Both the position numbers and the translations under genes were made by a program. 9,543 nucleotides of DNA from DASPJL01 sp035628645 (GTDB lineage Bacteria; Bacteroidota; Bacteroidia; Cytophagales; Cyclobacteriaceae), in contig DASPJL010000133.1 in assembly GCA_035628645.1 (NCBI GenBank), positions 1 through 9,543 on the forward strand, given 5' to 3'. This document shows positions 1 to 8,300 of the stretch, one piece after another (the first letter of the stretch is position 1; each line of letters starts with the position of its first letter). Below the pieces are notes generated by a model. It was not told the DNA's origin. It made no database searches and saw only the letters and a program-made list of their open reading frames with translations.

Positions 1-121
1 TTTCTATAAACCACTGATTATCATTTTCTTTTCAACATTTATTTATTAGAACATAAACATATCAACTAATTATTAAATCCTCCTCCAAATCGGCTTTTGT
101 TAAATTTTATTACTTTTAAGG
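1..121. other. AT-rich non-coding lead before the HAD gene
   Basis: No coding segment could be supported here on either strand. The stretch is AT-rich and precedes the ATG of the HAD phosphatase gene. Bases 101-108 (TAAATTTT) and 111-118 (TACTTTTA) each resemble the Bacteroidota -7 element TAnnTTTG but lack the final G, and neither has a TTTG at the right distance upstream, so no promoter is called. Confidence 0.5.
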
Positions 122-742
122 ATGGAGAAGAAAAACATAGACACTATAATTTTTGATTTGGGAAATGTCCTTATCGATTGGAATCCTCTTTATCTCTACA
201 AAAATTTATTCGAACAGGAAGAAGAAATGAATTACTTCTTTCAAAATATTTGCACCTCTGATTGGAATGAAGAACAAGATGCGGGAAGGACATTAAAAGA
301 AGGTACAGAATTATTGGTTTCTCAATTTCCTGATCATAAAACTTATATCGAAGCCTATTATGGCCGGTGGGAAGAAATGCTAAAAGGTGAAATCAGGGAA
401 AGTGTCGAGATTCTAACCAAAATCAAAAGCTCATCAAAATACAAGCTCTATGCCTTAACCAACTGGTCAGATGAAACATTTTCCATTGCATGGAAAAGAT
501 TTGAGTTCCTGCACTGGTTCGAAGGAATAGTAGTATCCGGGAGAGAAAAAACCAGAAAACCTTTTCCACTTATCTATAAAATTTTATTGGAGCGATATTC
601 TATTCAACCTGAAAGGGCTTTATTTATTGATGATAATCTTAGAAATATTATGGCTGCAAAAGATTTTGGAATACAGACGATTCATTTTATTTCCCCTCAA
701 CAATTAAAAGAAGAACTGGTAGAGTTTGGTGTTTCCGTCTAG
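122..742 (+). CDS. HAD-superfamily hydrolase, YihX-like (HAD-IA) phosphatase
   Basis: Probable cytoplasmic phosphatase of small phosphorylated metabolites. The 206-residue length is usual for HAD subfamily IA. All four HAD motifs are visible: motif I FDLGNVL with nucleophile Asp12, motif II LTNWSD with Thr113, motif III RKPFP with Lys146, and motif IV FIDDN with Asp170 and Asp171. Residues about 20-100 are helical-looking and form the cap domain. Motif I has Gly14 where most HAD phosphatases carry the second, acid/base Asp. E. coli YihX, a glucose-1-phosphate phosphatase, has the same DLGNV pattern, so this marks a subfamily rather than a defect. No signal peptide is seen. The ATG at 122 directly precedes the charged N-terminus (MEKKN) and leaves a normal spacing to motif I. 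The gene converges with the minus-strand cluster and shows no functional link to it. The family call is firm, but the substrate cannot be told from sequence. Confidence 0.9.
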   Translation: MEKKNIDTIIFDLGNVLIDWNPLYLYKNLFEQEEEMNYFFQNICTSDWNEEQDAGRTLKEGTELLVSQFPDHKTYIEAYYGRWEEMLKGEIRESVEILTKIKSSSKYKLYALTNWSDETFSIAWKRFEFLHWFEGIVVSGREKTRKPFPLIYKILLERYSIQPERALFIDDNLRNIMAAKDFGIQTIHFISPQQLKEELVEFGVSV

Positions 743-766
743 AAAATTCCTCTGCAGTAAGTCTGG

Positions 767-2017
767 CTATTTTCTTAAATTTTTTGACAAAAAGTTTGTA
801 AGCGGCGGTTGATGCAACAAATCGCTTTGGGCAAGAAGGTAAACATAATTGTAAAACACCTCATATTTAACTTCAGCCTGAAGCTTCTTAAGCTTTAAGA
901 TTTGCTCGTTAAACTTTAGAAATATCAATGGATTGCTGCTATTCAAGGCGCCTACTGTTTCAAAGGTTTCATCAATACTAAAAGCATCCAGTTTCTTTTG
1001 AATATTATCATACCGATGAATAAGGTTTTTAAGGGTATTATTTAACCTGCTTACTTCATTTTCAGCCAGTTTGGTTTCCACTGCCAACTCACTTTCCGCC
1101 TCAATTCTCTCAAGCTTCTTTTCGGCCATATCTCCCTTATTTGGGTTAAAAAGCGGAATGGACACGCCAAAGGAAATTCCAATAGGATTTTCTCCTTCTG
1201 TCCTGTAAGGATTGAATTCTGGCTGCACAAAGCCTATATTGAAATTGTTTTTTTCCAGTTTATAATCGTAATTCGCCATTGAAATTTTTTCCTTGTAAAA
1301 AGAGGTGGTAGTTGTATATAAATCAGCAGAAATCAAACTGTCCACTATTTCAGATAAGTCCTCTACAGGAATAACCAAATTATAAGTCCATTCGGAAGAA
1401 TTATACACCATCTTCGGATCTTGTTTTCTTATTTCATCAAACTTCTGGATCAGCTCAAACTCAGATTCTTCAAGATCTGTCTGCTCCTGCATGTATTCAA
1501 GTTTCAGGTCTACATAATCCTTGGCATCAAAAAATGAGGAACCATTTTGTCTTTCAAAAATGGTCACTTGTCCATTTATGTTTTTTATTACCTCTTCTCT
1601 AAGCTCTTTCATTTCCTGCTCGTATAACATTGAAAGAATAAGCTCATACCTGATCAGTAAAACTTCTTTTAACATCAAATCCTTTTCAAAAGCTAAAGCG
1701 GCTTTATAGCTTCTAAAAAACCTGTTTGTATTCCTTATCTCCCACGGATTAGCTGGGGTTACACGAAGGGAAACTTCATTTTTATCAGAACCAAACTCAT
1801 TGTTTTGCGCTCTCAACTGAAGTCCTTGAATGGGCGCCATTCTGTAAGTTTTGTTATTGAGAAACTGAATTTGATTGTCATAGAGCTTTAAGCTCAAATC
1901 CTCTGTTGATGAGCTTATAAAAGCCGAAATGGCATCCTGGCAACGTGAAGTTTGTGGAAATATAAGAAAGCCAGCTAAAGTCAATAAAGTAAAAAAAGCA
2001 GTTTTTTTAGCGCTCAT
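767..2017 (-). CDS. TolC-like outer-membrane factor (efflux/secretion channel)
   Basis: Likely outer-membrane channel subunit that docks to the adaptor encoded just upstream. The 416 residues begin with a signal peptide: Lys4-Lys5, a hydrophobic stretch at 7-20, and probable cleavage before Gln27. The mature part shows two repeats of 'beta-strand, Pro, long amphipathic helices', as in TolC. The first strand is near 81-88 (EVSLRVTP) and is followed by helices to about 200. The second is near 278-290 (ISFGVSIPLFNP) and is followed by helices from about 296 to 346 and 366 to 398. The SFGVSIPLFN segment before a Glu/Lys-rich helix is typical of the OEP family. It is slightly shorter than E. coli TolC. 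The start ATG overlaps the stop of the adaptor gene (ATGA, 2014-2017), which fixes the start and implies translational coupling. Sequence similarity to OEP is weak by eye, so the family call rests on architecture and context. Substrate is unknown. Confidence 0.75.
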   Translation of the reverse strand: MSAKKTAFFTLLTLAGFLIFPQTSRCQDAISAFISSSTEDLSLKLYDNQIQFLNNKTYRMAPIQGLQLRAQNNEFGSDKNEVSLRVTPANPWEIRNTNRFFRSYKAALAFEKDLMLKEVLLIRYELILSMLYEQEMKELREEVIKNINGQVTIFERQNGSSFFDAKDYVDLKLEYMQEQTDLEESEFELIQKFDEIRKQDPKMVYNSSEWTYNLVIPVEDLSEIVDSLISADLYTTTTSFYKEKISMANYDYKLEKNNFNIGFVQPEFNPYRTEGENPIGISFGVSIPLFNPNKGDMAEKKLERIEAESELAVETKLAENEVSRLNNTLKNLIHRYDNIQKKLDAFSIDETFETVGALNSSNPLIFLKFNEQILKLKKLQAEVKYEVFYNYVYLLAQSDLLHQPPLTNFLSKNLRK

Positions 2018-3015
2018 TTTATCAACACTTTTTCGCCTGTAAAAAATGGATTTTCTTCCGGAATTTTAATGAAGACTTCTATCCCAAAAGCCTTAACGGC
2101 AGTAGATTTCTGAAGCACCAAAGGCAACTCTGCTATTGACCCAAAACCTATAACTTCCCCTTGGGCCACAGCTTTTTTATTACTATAGGATCTAACTTTT
2201 ACCTTTGATCCAACTTGCATTTCCCTGGGTTTATTTCCGCTCATATAGCCTACTACAGAAGTTGGATGTTTGGGATTTATTGAAAGAATAGGCGCAAAGG
2301 CAGGCACTTCTTCTCCTTTTCGCACAAGCACACTTTCCACTACACCGTTAAATGTAGCATATTTTGCCAACTGATCTTGCTGGCTCAATAACATATCCAT
2401 TTCCTGCTCCAGAAGTTTAATTTCGTTCTCCAAAACCATAATGTCAGTTTCATGAGTTTGGGTCAGGTCCTTAATTTTAATATCGGTAGCATCCACATTC
2501 AGCTTCTGTGCCTGTTTTAAAGATGCAATTTTAACTGTTTGAGGAGTATTTCTGACTTCATTTGAAACGCTCTTTTCTGCATTGCTAAATTGTCGGGTCA
2601 ATTCTCTATTCAACTGAAGTTCGCTCCGGATCTGTTGAATTTCAGATTCCAGTTCCTCCAAAACAATCCCCGATTCTGCTTTCAGATATTCTATTTTACT
2701 TTGAGCCAGGGAAGCTTTTTCATATTTTTCTTTTCGAAGAGCATCAATTCTATTTTTCATTTTTGATATTTCTATCTGCAATCCGGTATTTTCCATTCGT
2801 ACAAGCAGATCTCCTGTCTTTACCTCTTCACCCGGCAAAACCTTTATTTCTTTGATGACTCCTGATTTCTCTGAAGTTATATTGTAGTTTTTCGAAAAAG
2901 TTATTCCTACATGCGAATTTGAGCTACCTCTGAAATATTTGGAATTAATATACAGCATACCTAAAAACAAGGCTGCAATCAATAAGTAAAACCTGCTTAA
3001 ACCTTTGACTTTCAT
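2014..3015 (-). CDS. HlyD/AcrA-type periplasmic adaptor (membrane fusion protein)
   Basis: Periplasmic adaptor expected to link an inner-membrane component to the TolC-like protein encoded next. Visible architecture in 333 residues: a short cytoplasmic N-terminus and one membrane anchor at about 9-27; the first lipoyl half-motif at about 44-76, with SGVIKEIKVLPGEEVKTGD; a long coiled-coil hairpin at about 78-216; the second lipoyl half at about 217-246, with FNGVVESVLVRKGEEV; then a beta-barrel-like C-terminus ending GEKVLIK. There is no lipobox, so it is anchored by its N-terminal helix as in HlyD rather than lipidated as in AcrA. The hairpin is long, about 140 residues, which fits direct contact with an outer-membrane factor. 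It starts 4 bases after the DUF4956 gene and overlaps the TolC-like gene by 4 bases. No ABC, RND or MFS transporter gene accompanies it, which is unusual for this family. Confidence 0.87.
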   Translation of the reverse strand: MKVKGLSRFYLLIAALFLGMLYINSKYFRGSSNSHVGITFSKNYNITSEKSGVIKEIKVLPGEEVKTGDLLVRMENTGLQIEISKMKNRIDALRKEKYEKASLAQSKIEYLKAESGIVLEELESEIQQIRSELQLNRELTRQFSNAEKSVSNEVRNTPQTVKIASLKQAQKLNVDATDIKIKDLTQTHETDIMVLENEIKLLEQEMDMLLSQQDQLAKYATFNGVVESVLVRKGEEVPAFAPILSINPKHPTSVVGYMSGNKPREMQVGSKVKVRSYSNKKAVAQGEVIGFGSIAELPLVLQKSTAVKAFGIEVFIKIPEENPFFTGEKVLIK

Positions 3016-3019
3016 TTTA

Positions 3020-3688
3020 CTAATTGTTATTTTCCATATTGGTAATTTTTAATTGGTTGACGCTTTCCACCTTACTCATCTCCTGAAGAAGTTTGTCTTT
3101 TTCCTTCGGATGGATCATTACCACAAAATACTCATAGCGGGTTTCTTTTTCTCTGTTTATCGAGACGTTCATCAATCCATAATCCCTGCAATAGACGTCC
3201 ATAATTTTCTGCATCTCCAGCAGGAAGTCCGTGTTAGACAAAGAGAAGTTCAGGACATCTTTTTGATTGTAACTTTTGAAGCTGGTGAAATTTAATAATG
3301 CCGCTACTAAACAAAATACCATTGTCCCGGCAAATGAAATGGAATATCCATATACACCTATAGCGATCCCGTTACTTAGAGCGGCGAATAAGAAAAGCAC
3401 ATCCCTCGGATCATCAATGCGTGTTCTAAAGCGAATTATGGCCATTGCTCCAAAAACTCCTAAACCACGGGCAAGACTGTCACCAATTGCCATCATCACC
3501 ATAGTGGTGACAATTGCTCCTAAAATCATAGATTGGAAAAAGTTTTTAGGATAATTATCTCCCCGGAAGGTAAGCTTATGTGTAATTGCAATTATGGAAG
3601 ATAAGATAAAAGCCCACGTTAATGCATACAGAATGTTCACCAGTGAAGGAAATTCGTAACTGGGTTGATCAGGAAAAATGTCAAACAT
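3020..3688 (-). CDS. DUF4956 family inner-membrane protein
   Basis: Polytopic membrane protein of unknown function. The 222 residues contain hydrophobic segments at about 16-36, 52-68, 97-113 and 116-135. Between the second and third lies the DUF4956-type conserved block: GVFGAMAIIRFRTR at 77-90, then IDDPRD at 91-96. Its charged Arg86, Arg88, Arg90, Asp92, Asp93, Arg95 and Asp96 sit next to membrane segments and are the likely functional site. Residues about 140-222 form a soluble, alternating alpha/beta tail that could be a small ferredoxin-like domain. The layout recalls MgtC/SapB proteins, but that is a resemblance by eye only. Family members are known to neighbour VTC polyphosphate polymerase and CotH genes in Bacteroidota, and neither is present in this window. 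It is the only multi-span protein in the cluster and so the likely inner-membrane partner of the adaptor encoded 4 bases downstream. The ATG at 3688 gives a short acidic N-terminus before the first span. Confidence 0.85.
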   Translation of the reverse strand: MFDIFPDQPSYEFPSLVNILYALTWAFILSSIIAITHKLTFRGDNYPKNFFQSMILGAIVTTMVMMAIGDSLARGLGVFGAMAIIRFRTRIDDPRDVLFLFAALSNGIAIGVYGYSISFAGTMVFCLVAALLNFTSFKSYNQKDVLNFSLSNTDFLLEMQKIMDVYCRDYGLMNVSINREKETRYEYFVVMIHPKEKDKLLQEMSKVESVNQLKITNMENNN

Positions 3689-3730
3689 TATTAAATATAG
3701 AATTTAAATAAAATCGTCTTCATAAAAATT

Positions 3731-4963
3731 TTACTGATTGGCGCTTCCGGGAGTAGGTTGAGGAAATGTCTTCCAGGTTTCGGAGCCATTCGGCAAGCGG
3801 CCGGAAGATACATCCTGGGTTTGAGCTCCAAAAGTATACTGATCAATTGTTCTGCCGTCTATGTAATACAAACCTACATCCTCACCCTCGGCGCTTAATT
3901 TAATATCCACGTGGAGAACACCCTGTTCCATCTGGCCATCTGCCCACAATACCAAATAGCCGCCTGGTTGAATAGTGGTCAGAGAAGGGTCGGTAGTAGG
4001 GATTTGGTATTTGAAAGGATTGTCATTGTTGGCCGACACATACATTCCCCCAATATCTACCGCTTCTATTCCTGAATTATATATTTCAATCCAGTCATCA
4101 TAGTCTTCAACATTCTCTGGGTCGGGACAGCAGCTTTTATTCGCTGCCATAAACTCATTTATCAAAAGTGCCGGCAATTCTTCTGTCGTGATTAAAATAC
4201 TGTACAAAACATCAGGCGCTGAGGCTGGATTCAAAGTATACATTCCCTGGTCATCTCTTGCCTCTATAAAGTATTCTACTTTTCCTCCTTTATCTAATTT
4301 TGGAATGGTTGCCTCATACTTTCCCTGATTCAATAACATGTCCACTTCGGTAAACCCTCCGCCATCAATCATATAATGAAGTTTCACCAACGACAGATTT
4401 GAATCGTCTTTTATCTCTGCACTTATTACGATAGGATTGGAGGGAGAGGGAATACTGGGATTGCGTGAAATTGCAGTTATAATGGGAGACTGAGTTCCTC
4501 CATTACTTTCGCCTTGAGTGCCGGCGCCTGTTACTGTAAAACCATCTGCGCCATCAGGAAAGCGTGCATACGTTTGCCCTTCATCTAATGCCGGAAATTC
4601 AACTTTATTTATCAATTGCCCTGAATTGTTTTCAAGGTAAAGTTCTTCTCCCTGTGAAGATAATTTAAAATGGGTATTCAACCCCGTACCACTTCCATCA
4701 CATTTTATGATCAAATATCCATTAGGTTGAATAGTTACTCCAAGGGGTAATTGATATTTATCTTCCGGATCATCGTAAACATAATAGCTGCTTATATCCA
4801 GCACTTGGTTGGAAGTGTTATACAGCTCTATCCAGTCATCGCCGTTAGACGAAATCTCATTTATTAATACATCTCCTTCAATAACAATTGGTTCATTATC
4901 TTCATTATTATTACAGGAAAATAACGCTGCAAAAAGGAATGGAGCCAGTTTTTTAATGTTCAT
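3731..4963 (-). CDS. Lipoprotein with two lamin-tail domains flanking an Ig-like domain
   Basis: Predicted envelope lipoprotein, 410 residues. The N-terminus has Lys4-Lys5, a hydrophobic stretch at 6-15, and a lipobox LFSC with the acylated Cys17. The following NNNEDNE is acidic and might act as a surface-export signal of the Bacteroidota type, which is an inference. The first lamin-tail domain spans about 30-155, with VLINEISSNGDDWIELYN and a GYLIIKCDG strand. An Ig-like domain spans about 160-258, with HYMIDGG and VEYFIEARDDQG. The second lamin-tail domain spans about 265-408, with LLINEFMAAN, DDWIEIYNSG and GYLVLWADG, and ends in the usual PTPGSANQ. In Bacteroidota such domains often sit in CotH-kinase proteins, but no CotH catalytic motif is present, so this looks like a binding or scaffold protein. 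A CysCys pair (278-279) lies in an acidic loop. It is first in the cluster, 42 bases before the DUF4956 gene, and is probably co-transcribed with it. Confidence 0.85.
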   Translation of the reverse strand: MNIKKLAPFLFAALFSCNNNEDNEPIVIEGDVLINEISSNGDDWIELYNTSNQVLDISSYYVYDDPEDKYQLPLGVTIQPNGYLIIKCDGSGTGLNTHFKLSSQGEELYLENNSGQLINKVEFPALDEGQTYARFPDGADGFTVTGAGTQGESNGGTQSPIITAISRNPSIPSPSNPIVISAEIKDDSNLSLVKLHYMIDGGGFTEVDMLLNQGKYEATIPKLDKGGKVEYFIEARDDQGMYTLNPASAPDVLYSILITTEELPALLINEFMAANKSCCPDPENVEDYDDWIEIYNSGIEAVDIGGMYVSANNDNPFKYQIPTTDPSLTTIQPGGYLVLWADGQMEQGVLHVDIKLSAEGEDVGLYYIDGRTIDQYTFGAQTQDVSSGRLPNGSETWKTFPQPTPGSANQ

Positions 4964-5233
4964 GTAAATTAGGTCAATTAAGTTTTTAGAGCCTTTGGTG
5001 ATGTATTTTTATTTCCTGATAATACAAGTGATTAAGCAATTACCCTTAGTCCCGGAGTTTCAAAAATGAATAAATATATAACAAAAACCGAAGATTACAT
5101 TTTTTAACTTCAAACTTTTATTATTCAATAATTTTTGAATTTTTATTTTAGCTAAATTATCTCTCATAAACCAGTAAAATACTTGGGATTAGCGGGAAAA
5201 TAATTTGTCACTTAACCTTAAAAAATTACATTA

Positions 5234-5263
5234 TTTGCTGAAAATTTAAAATTTACCAATTTG
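5234..5263 (+). promoter_or_regulatory. Weak candidate promoter of the sensor kinase gene
   Basis: TTTG at 5234-5237 is followed 22 bases later by a second TTTG at 5260-5263. The Bacteroidota consensus is TTTG, about 19 bases, then TAnnTTTG, so the spacing fits to within one base. The first two bases of the -7 box are CC instead of TA (CCAATTTG). It would start RNA near 5270, about 45 bases before the ATG. This is a pattern match only. Confidence 0.25.
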
Positions 5264-5275
5264 CCTTCTTTCCGA

Positions 5276-5294
5276 TTTATAAATAATTTATAAA
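5276..5294. repeat. Two palindromic TTTATAAA 8-mers, 11-bp spacing
   Basis: TTTATAAA occurs at 5276-5283 and again at 5287-5294, separated by TAA. Each copy is a perfect palindrome, and the 11-base repeat distance is about one DNA turn, placing both on the same face of the helix. They end 20 bases before the sensor gene's ATG. They could be an operator or simply low-complexity AT-rich DNA. Confidence 0.35.
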
Positions 5295-5314
5295 AATATT
5301 TAGCAAAATCCGGA

Positions 5315-8300
5315 ATGGGCGTAAAGAGTTCCTTATTATTTAAAAGCATAAAGCTTGTTATCCTGGCTTCTATAGCTTTAATTATTTGCGCTCCAGGAAA
5401 GGCCCAACTTCTAAATCCGGAATTCCAATCCTATAACACACAAGACGGGTTGCCTCAGAACTGGGTGCTATCAATAGCGCAGGACAAAAATGGATTTATG
5501 TGGTTTGGAACAGACGATGGGCTTTCAAGATTTGATGGTCATGAGTTTAAGGTCTTAAAACACATTGCCGACGATTCAAATTCAATAATCAATAATTCCA
5601 TTCTCGCCCTATTTATAGATGAAGTAGGTTCGATATGGATAGGCACCAACAATGGAATATGCCGTTACTTCCCTGAAACAGAACGCATACAGCGCTTTCC
5701 GATTGACTATACAAAAGAAGAAAATGTAAATGGATCGCAGGTAAGTTCTATACAGAAAGATGTCAATGGGAGTATTTGGATCACTTATATAGGTGATGGA
5801 ATAGACGTGATCACGCCAGGAAAAAAAGAAGTTTTACATTATACCATCAACAGGAAGGATGACTATACGCTTAAAAATGATATTGTTTCTTCCCTCTTGC
5901 TTATGCCGGACAATTATAAAATTATCGGGACGCTCTCTGGTATTGAAGTAATAGGCGATGATGGTTTGGTTTTAAATGAGAAGCAAGCACTGGAAAAATA
6001 TCCCTGGAAAAACCTGATTGACAATTCCATAAAATGCTTTCAACTGTCAAAGGATAAAAAAACCATTTGGATCGGTACTGAATTAAATGGTCTATACCAG
6101 GTAGAGCTTGAAACAAACAAAGTGGTCAATTACAATAAGGACAACAGCAAAATAGATTTTAACCATATACTTTCCCTTTATGAAGACTCTAAGGAAAACC
6201 TATGGGTAGGCAGCGAAGCGCTTTACTTTTTTGATCGCAAAACCAATGATCTCATTCTATACAATGAATATTTTACAGAGGAAGATAAAGTCTTAAAAAA
6301 CCCGGTATACTCAATTTTTGAAGATAAGGACAACAATATCTGGATGGGAACCTACCGAATGGGCGCTTTAAAGTACAATCCCATAGATGCGGAAATTTTA
6401 CATTATCATACCAATAAGGATAAGCGAAAAAATAAGATAAGCGAAATCCTTTCCTTTATGGAAGATGATGCAGGGGAAATGTGGGTGGGTACGGGCGGAG
6501 GAGGACTCGTCAAACTCAATGAAGAACTGATGAGACTGGAAGAGTCGGCTTTGAATCAGATGTTGAATTTGCCTGTTATAAGATGTATATACAAAGATTC
6601 CAGCGGATATTTTTGGATGGGAACCTGGGACAATGGCTTAATAAAATATCACCCGGTTACCCATGAAATGGAACATTTTCATCCTGACAACGGGAATTTT
6701 AAAAGTCTTCATGTTTGGGATATTGCAGAAGGCGAGGACGGAAATCTATGGTTGGGTACTTTAAGGGACGGCTTATGTTACTTTTCTACCAAAACAGGCA
6801 AATACAAGTATTATAAAAATATTCCCGGAGATTCAGCTTCTCTTATTAATGATGACATTCTAAGTCTATACAAGGACACTAAAAATAATCTATGGGTGGG
6901 AACGGGCAATGGACTAAGCGTGCGCTATTCGGGAAGCAATAAATTTAAAAACCTATTAAATGATCCAACCAAGCCTTCTATTTCTTCAAATATCATAGTT
7001 GCCTTCTTTGAGGATCATGCCGGGAAAATATGGTTTGGTACAAATGGGGGAGGTATAACGATAGTGAATAAAGACCTTTCCGTTGTAAAAATTTTGACAG
7101 ACAAAGACGGCTTGCCAAGTAATACAGTTACGGCAATTGAAAGCGACTCTCATTACGATATATGGATAAGTACCTATAAGGGACTTGCTAAAATAAGATA
7201 CAAAGACCTAAGCGTAATTGGAGTTCCTCAAATAACGGGACTACTTGGAAAGGAATATATTTATCGTTCAAATTATAAGACAAAAGACGGGAAACTGATT
7301 TTTGGAGGAGTAGAAGGGTTTGATATATTTTATCCCGATAGCTTAAACTACAATCCAAAGCATGAAAAAATCCTCTTTACTTCCCTAAAGGTCTTTAATG
7401 ATGAAATAAAACCGAATACAAAATTCAAAGGAAGAGTAATTCTGGATAAGAGTATAACCGAAACAGATGAAATAAGGTTATCCTACAAAGATTATTCCTT
7501 TACGATCACTTTTGCTCCTATTACCTATAATTGGCAGAAAAGTTTAAGGTATTCTTATTTTATGGAAAACCTGGACAAAGAGTGGCAGCAGACGACATCA
7601 GACAGAAGATTTGTTCATTACACCAACCTGGCTCCCGGTGAATATACTCTAAAAGTAAAAGCATCTTTTGATGGAAAAACCTGGCCCAATGCTGCCCAAA
7701 CACTCAGGATTTATATTGCTCCTCCCTGGTGGGCGACGTTTTGGTTTAGAATAGGGGCGTTTATTTTCGGTGTTCTGTTTTTATTTAGCATTTATAGAAT
7801 AAGGGTGAGATTTCTAAGAAAGCAAAGCAAAAAACTGGAAAACCTGGTTTTGAAAAGGACAGCCGAATTGGAAAAATCAAATCTGGAAATTCAGAAGCTT
7901 TTGGAAGAGGTAGCTTCGCAGAAAAAAAACATAGAAGATCAAAATACGGAACTTCAAAAAATCAATGAAGAACTTGAAGCACAGAGAGACGATCTTGCTG
8001 TAAAAAGTATTGAACTGGAAAAGGCTCAGTTTACCTTAAGAGAAATCAATGCCAGTCTCGAACAATTGGTCAATAAAAGGACTGAAAAATTAAATGATAC
8101 TTTTAAGGAATTGGAAACCTTTCTTTATCGGGCTTCTCATGACCTCAGAGGCCCAATAATGAGTATGCTCGGACTTATAAATTTAGGTCAGGTAGAACAA
8201 CCTTCTAAAGACAATCACAAGATATATTACGGATACCTTCACAAATCCGTAATCAAATTAGAAAGAACTCTTCAAAAATTACTTGAAAAACATACCATAT

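Larger units (their letters stand above)
4964..5314. other. Divergent intergenic region, AT-rich, no gene seen
   Basis: This 351-base stretch separates the minus-strand lipoprotein gene from the plus-strand sensor gene and should hold both their promoters. No coding segment or RNA gene could be supported. A 6-bp inverted repeat, ATTCAA at 5123-5128 and TTGAAT at 5135-5140, is followed by a T-rich run. It has no upstream plus-strand gene to terminate and may be chance in such AT-rich DNA. No convincing minus-strand promoter was found; the nearest -7 match (CATTTTTG, complement of 5061-5068) lacks a properly spaced -33 box. Confidence 0.6.

Noticed and set aside
122..742. HAD protein as catalytically dead because the second motif I Asp is Gly14
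   Set aside because: The DLGNV pattern is also present in active YihX of E. coli, and all other catalytic residues are intact here.
767..3015. Calling the adaptor and TolC-like genes part of an RND or ABC multidrug efflux pump
   Set aside because: No RND protein (about 1000 residues) or ABC ATPase gene is present. The only membrane protein in the cluster belongs to DUF4956, so an efflux label would be unsupported.
3053..3554. Plus-strand open frames of 80 and 92 codons at 3053-3295 and 3276-3554
   Set aside because: Both lie wholly antisense to the well-supported DUF4956 gene and show no recognisable motif or start context.
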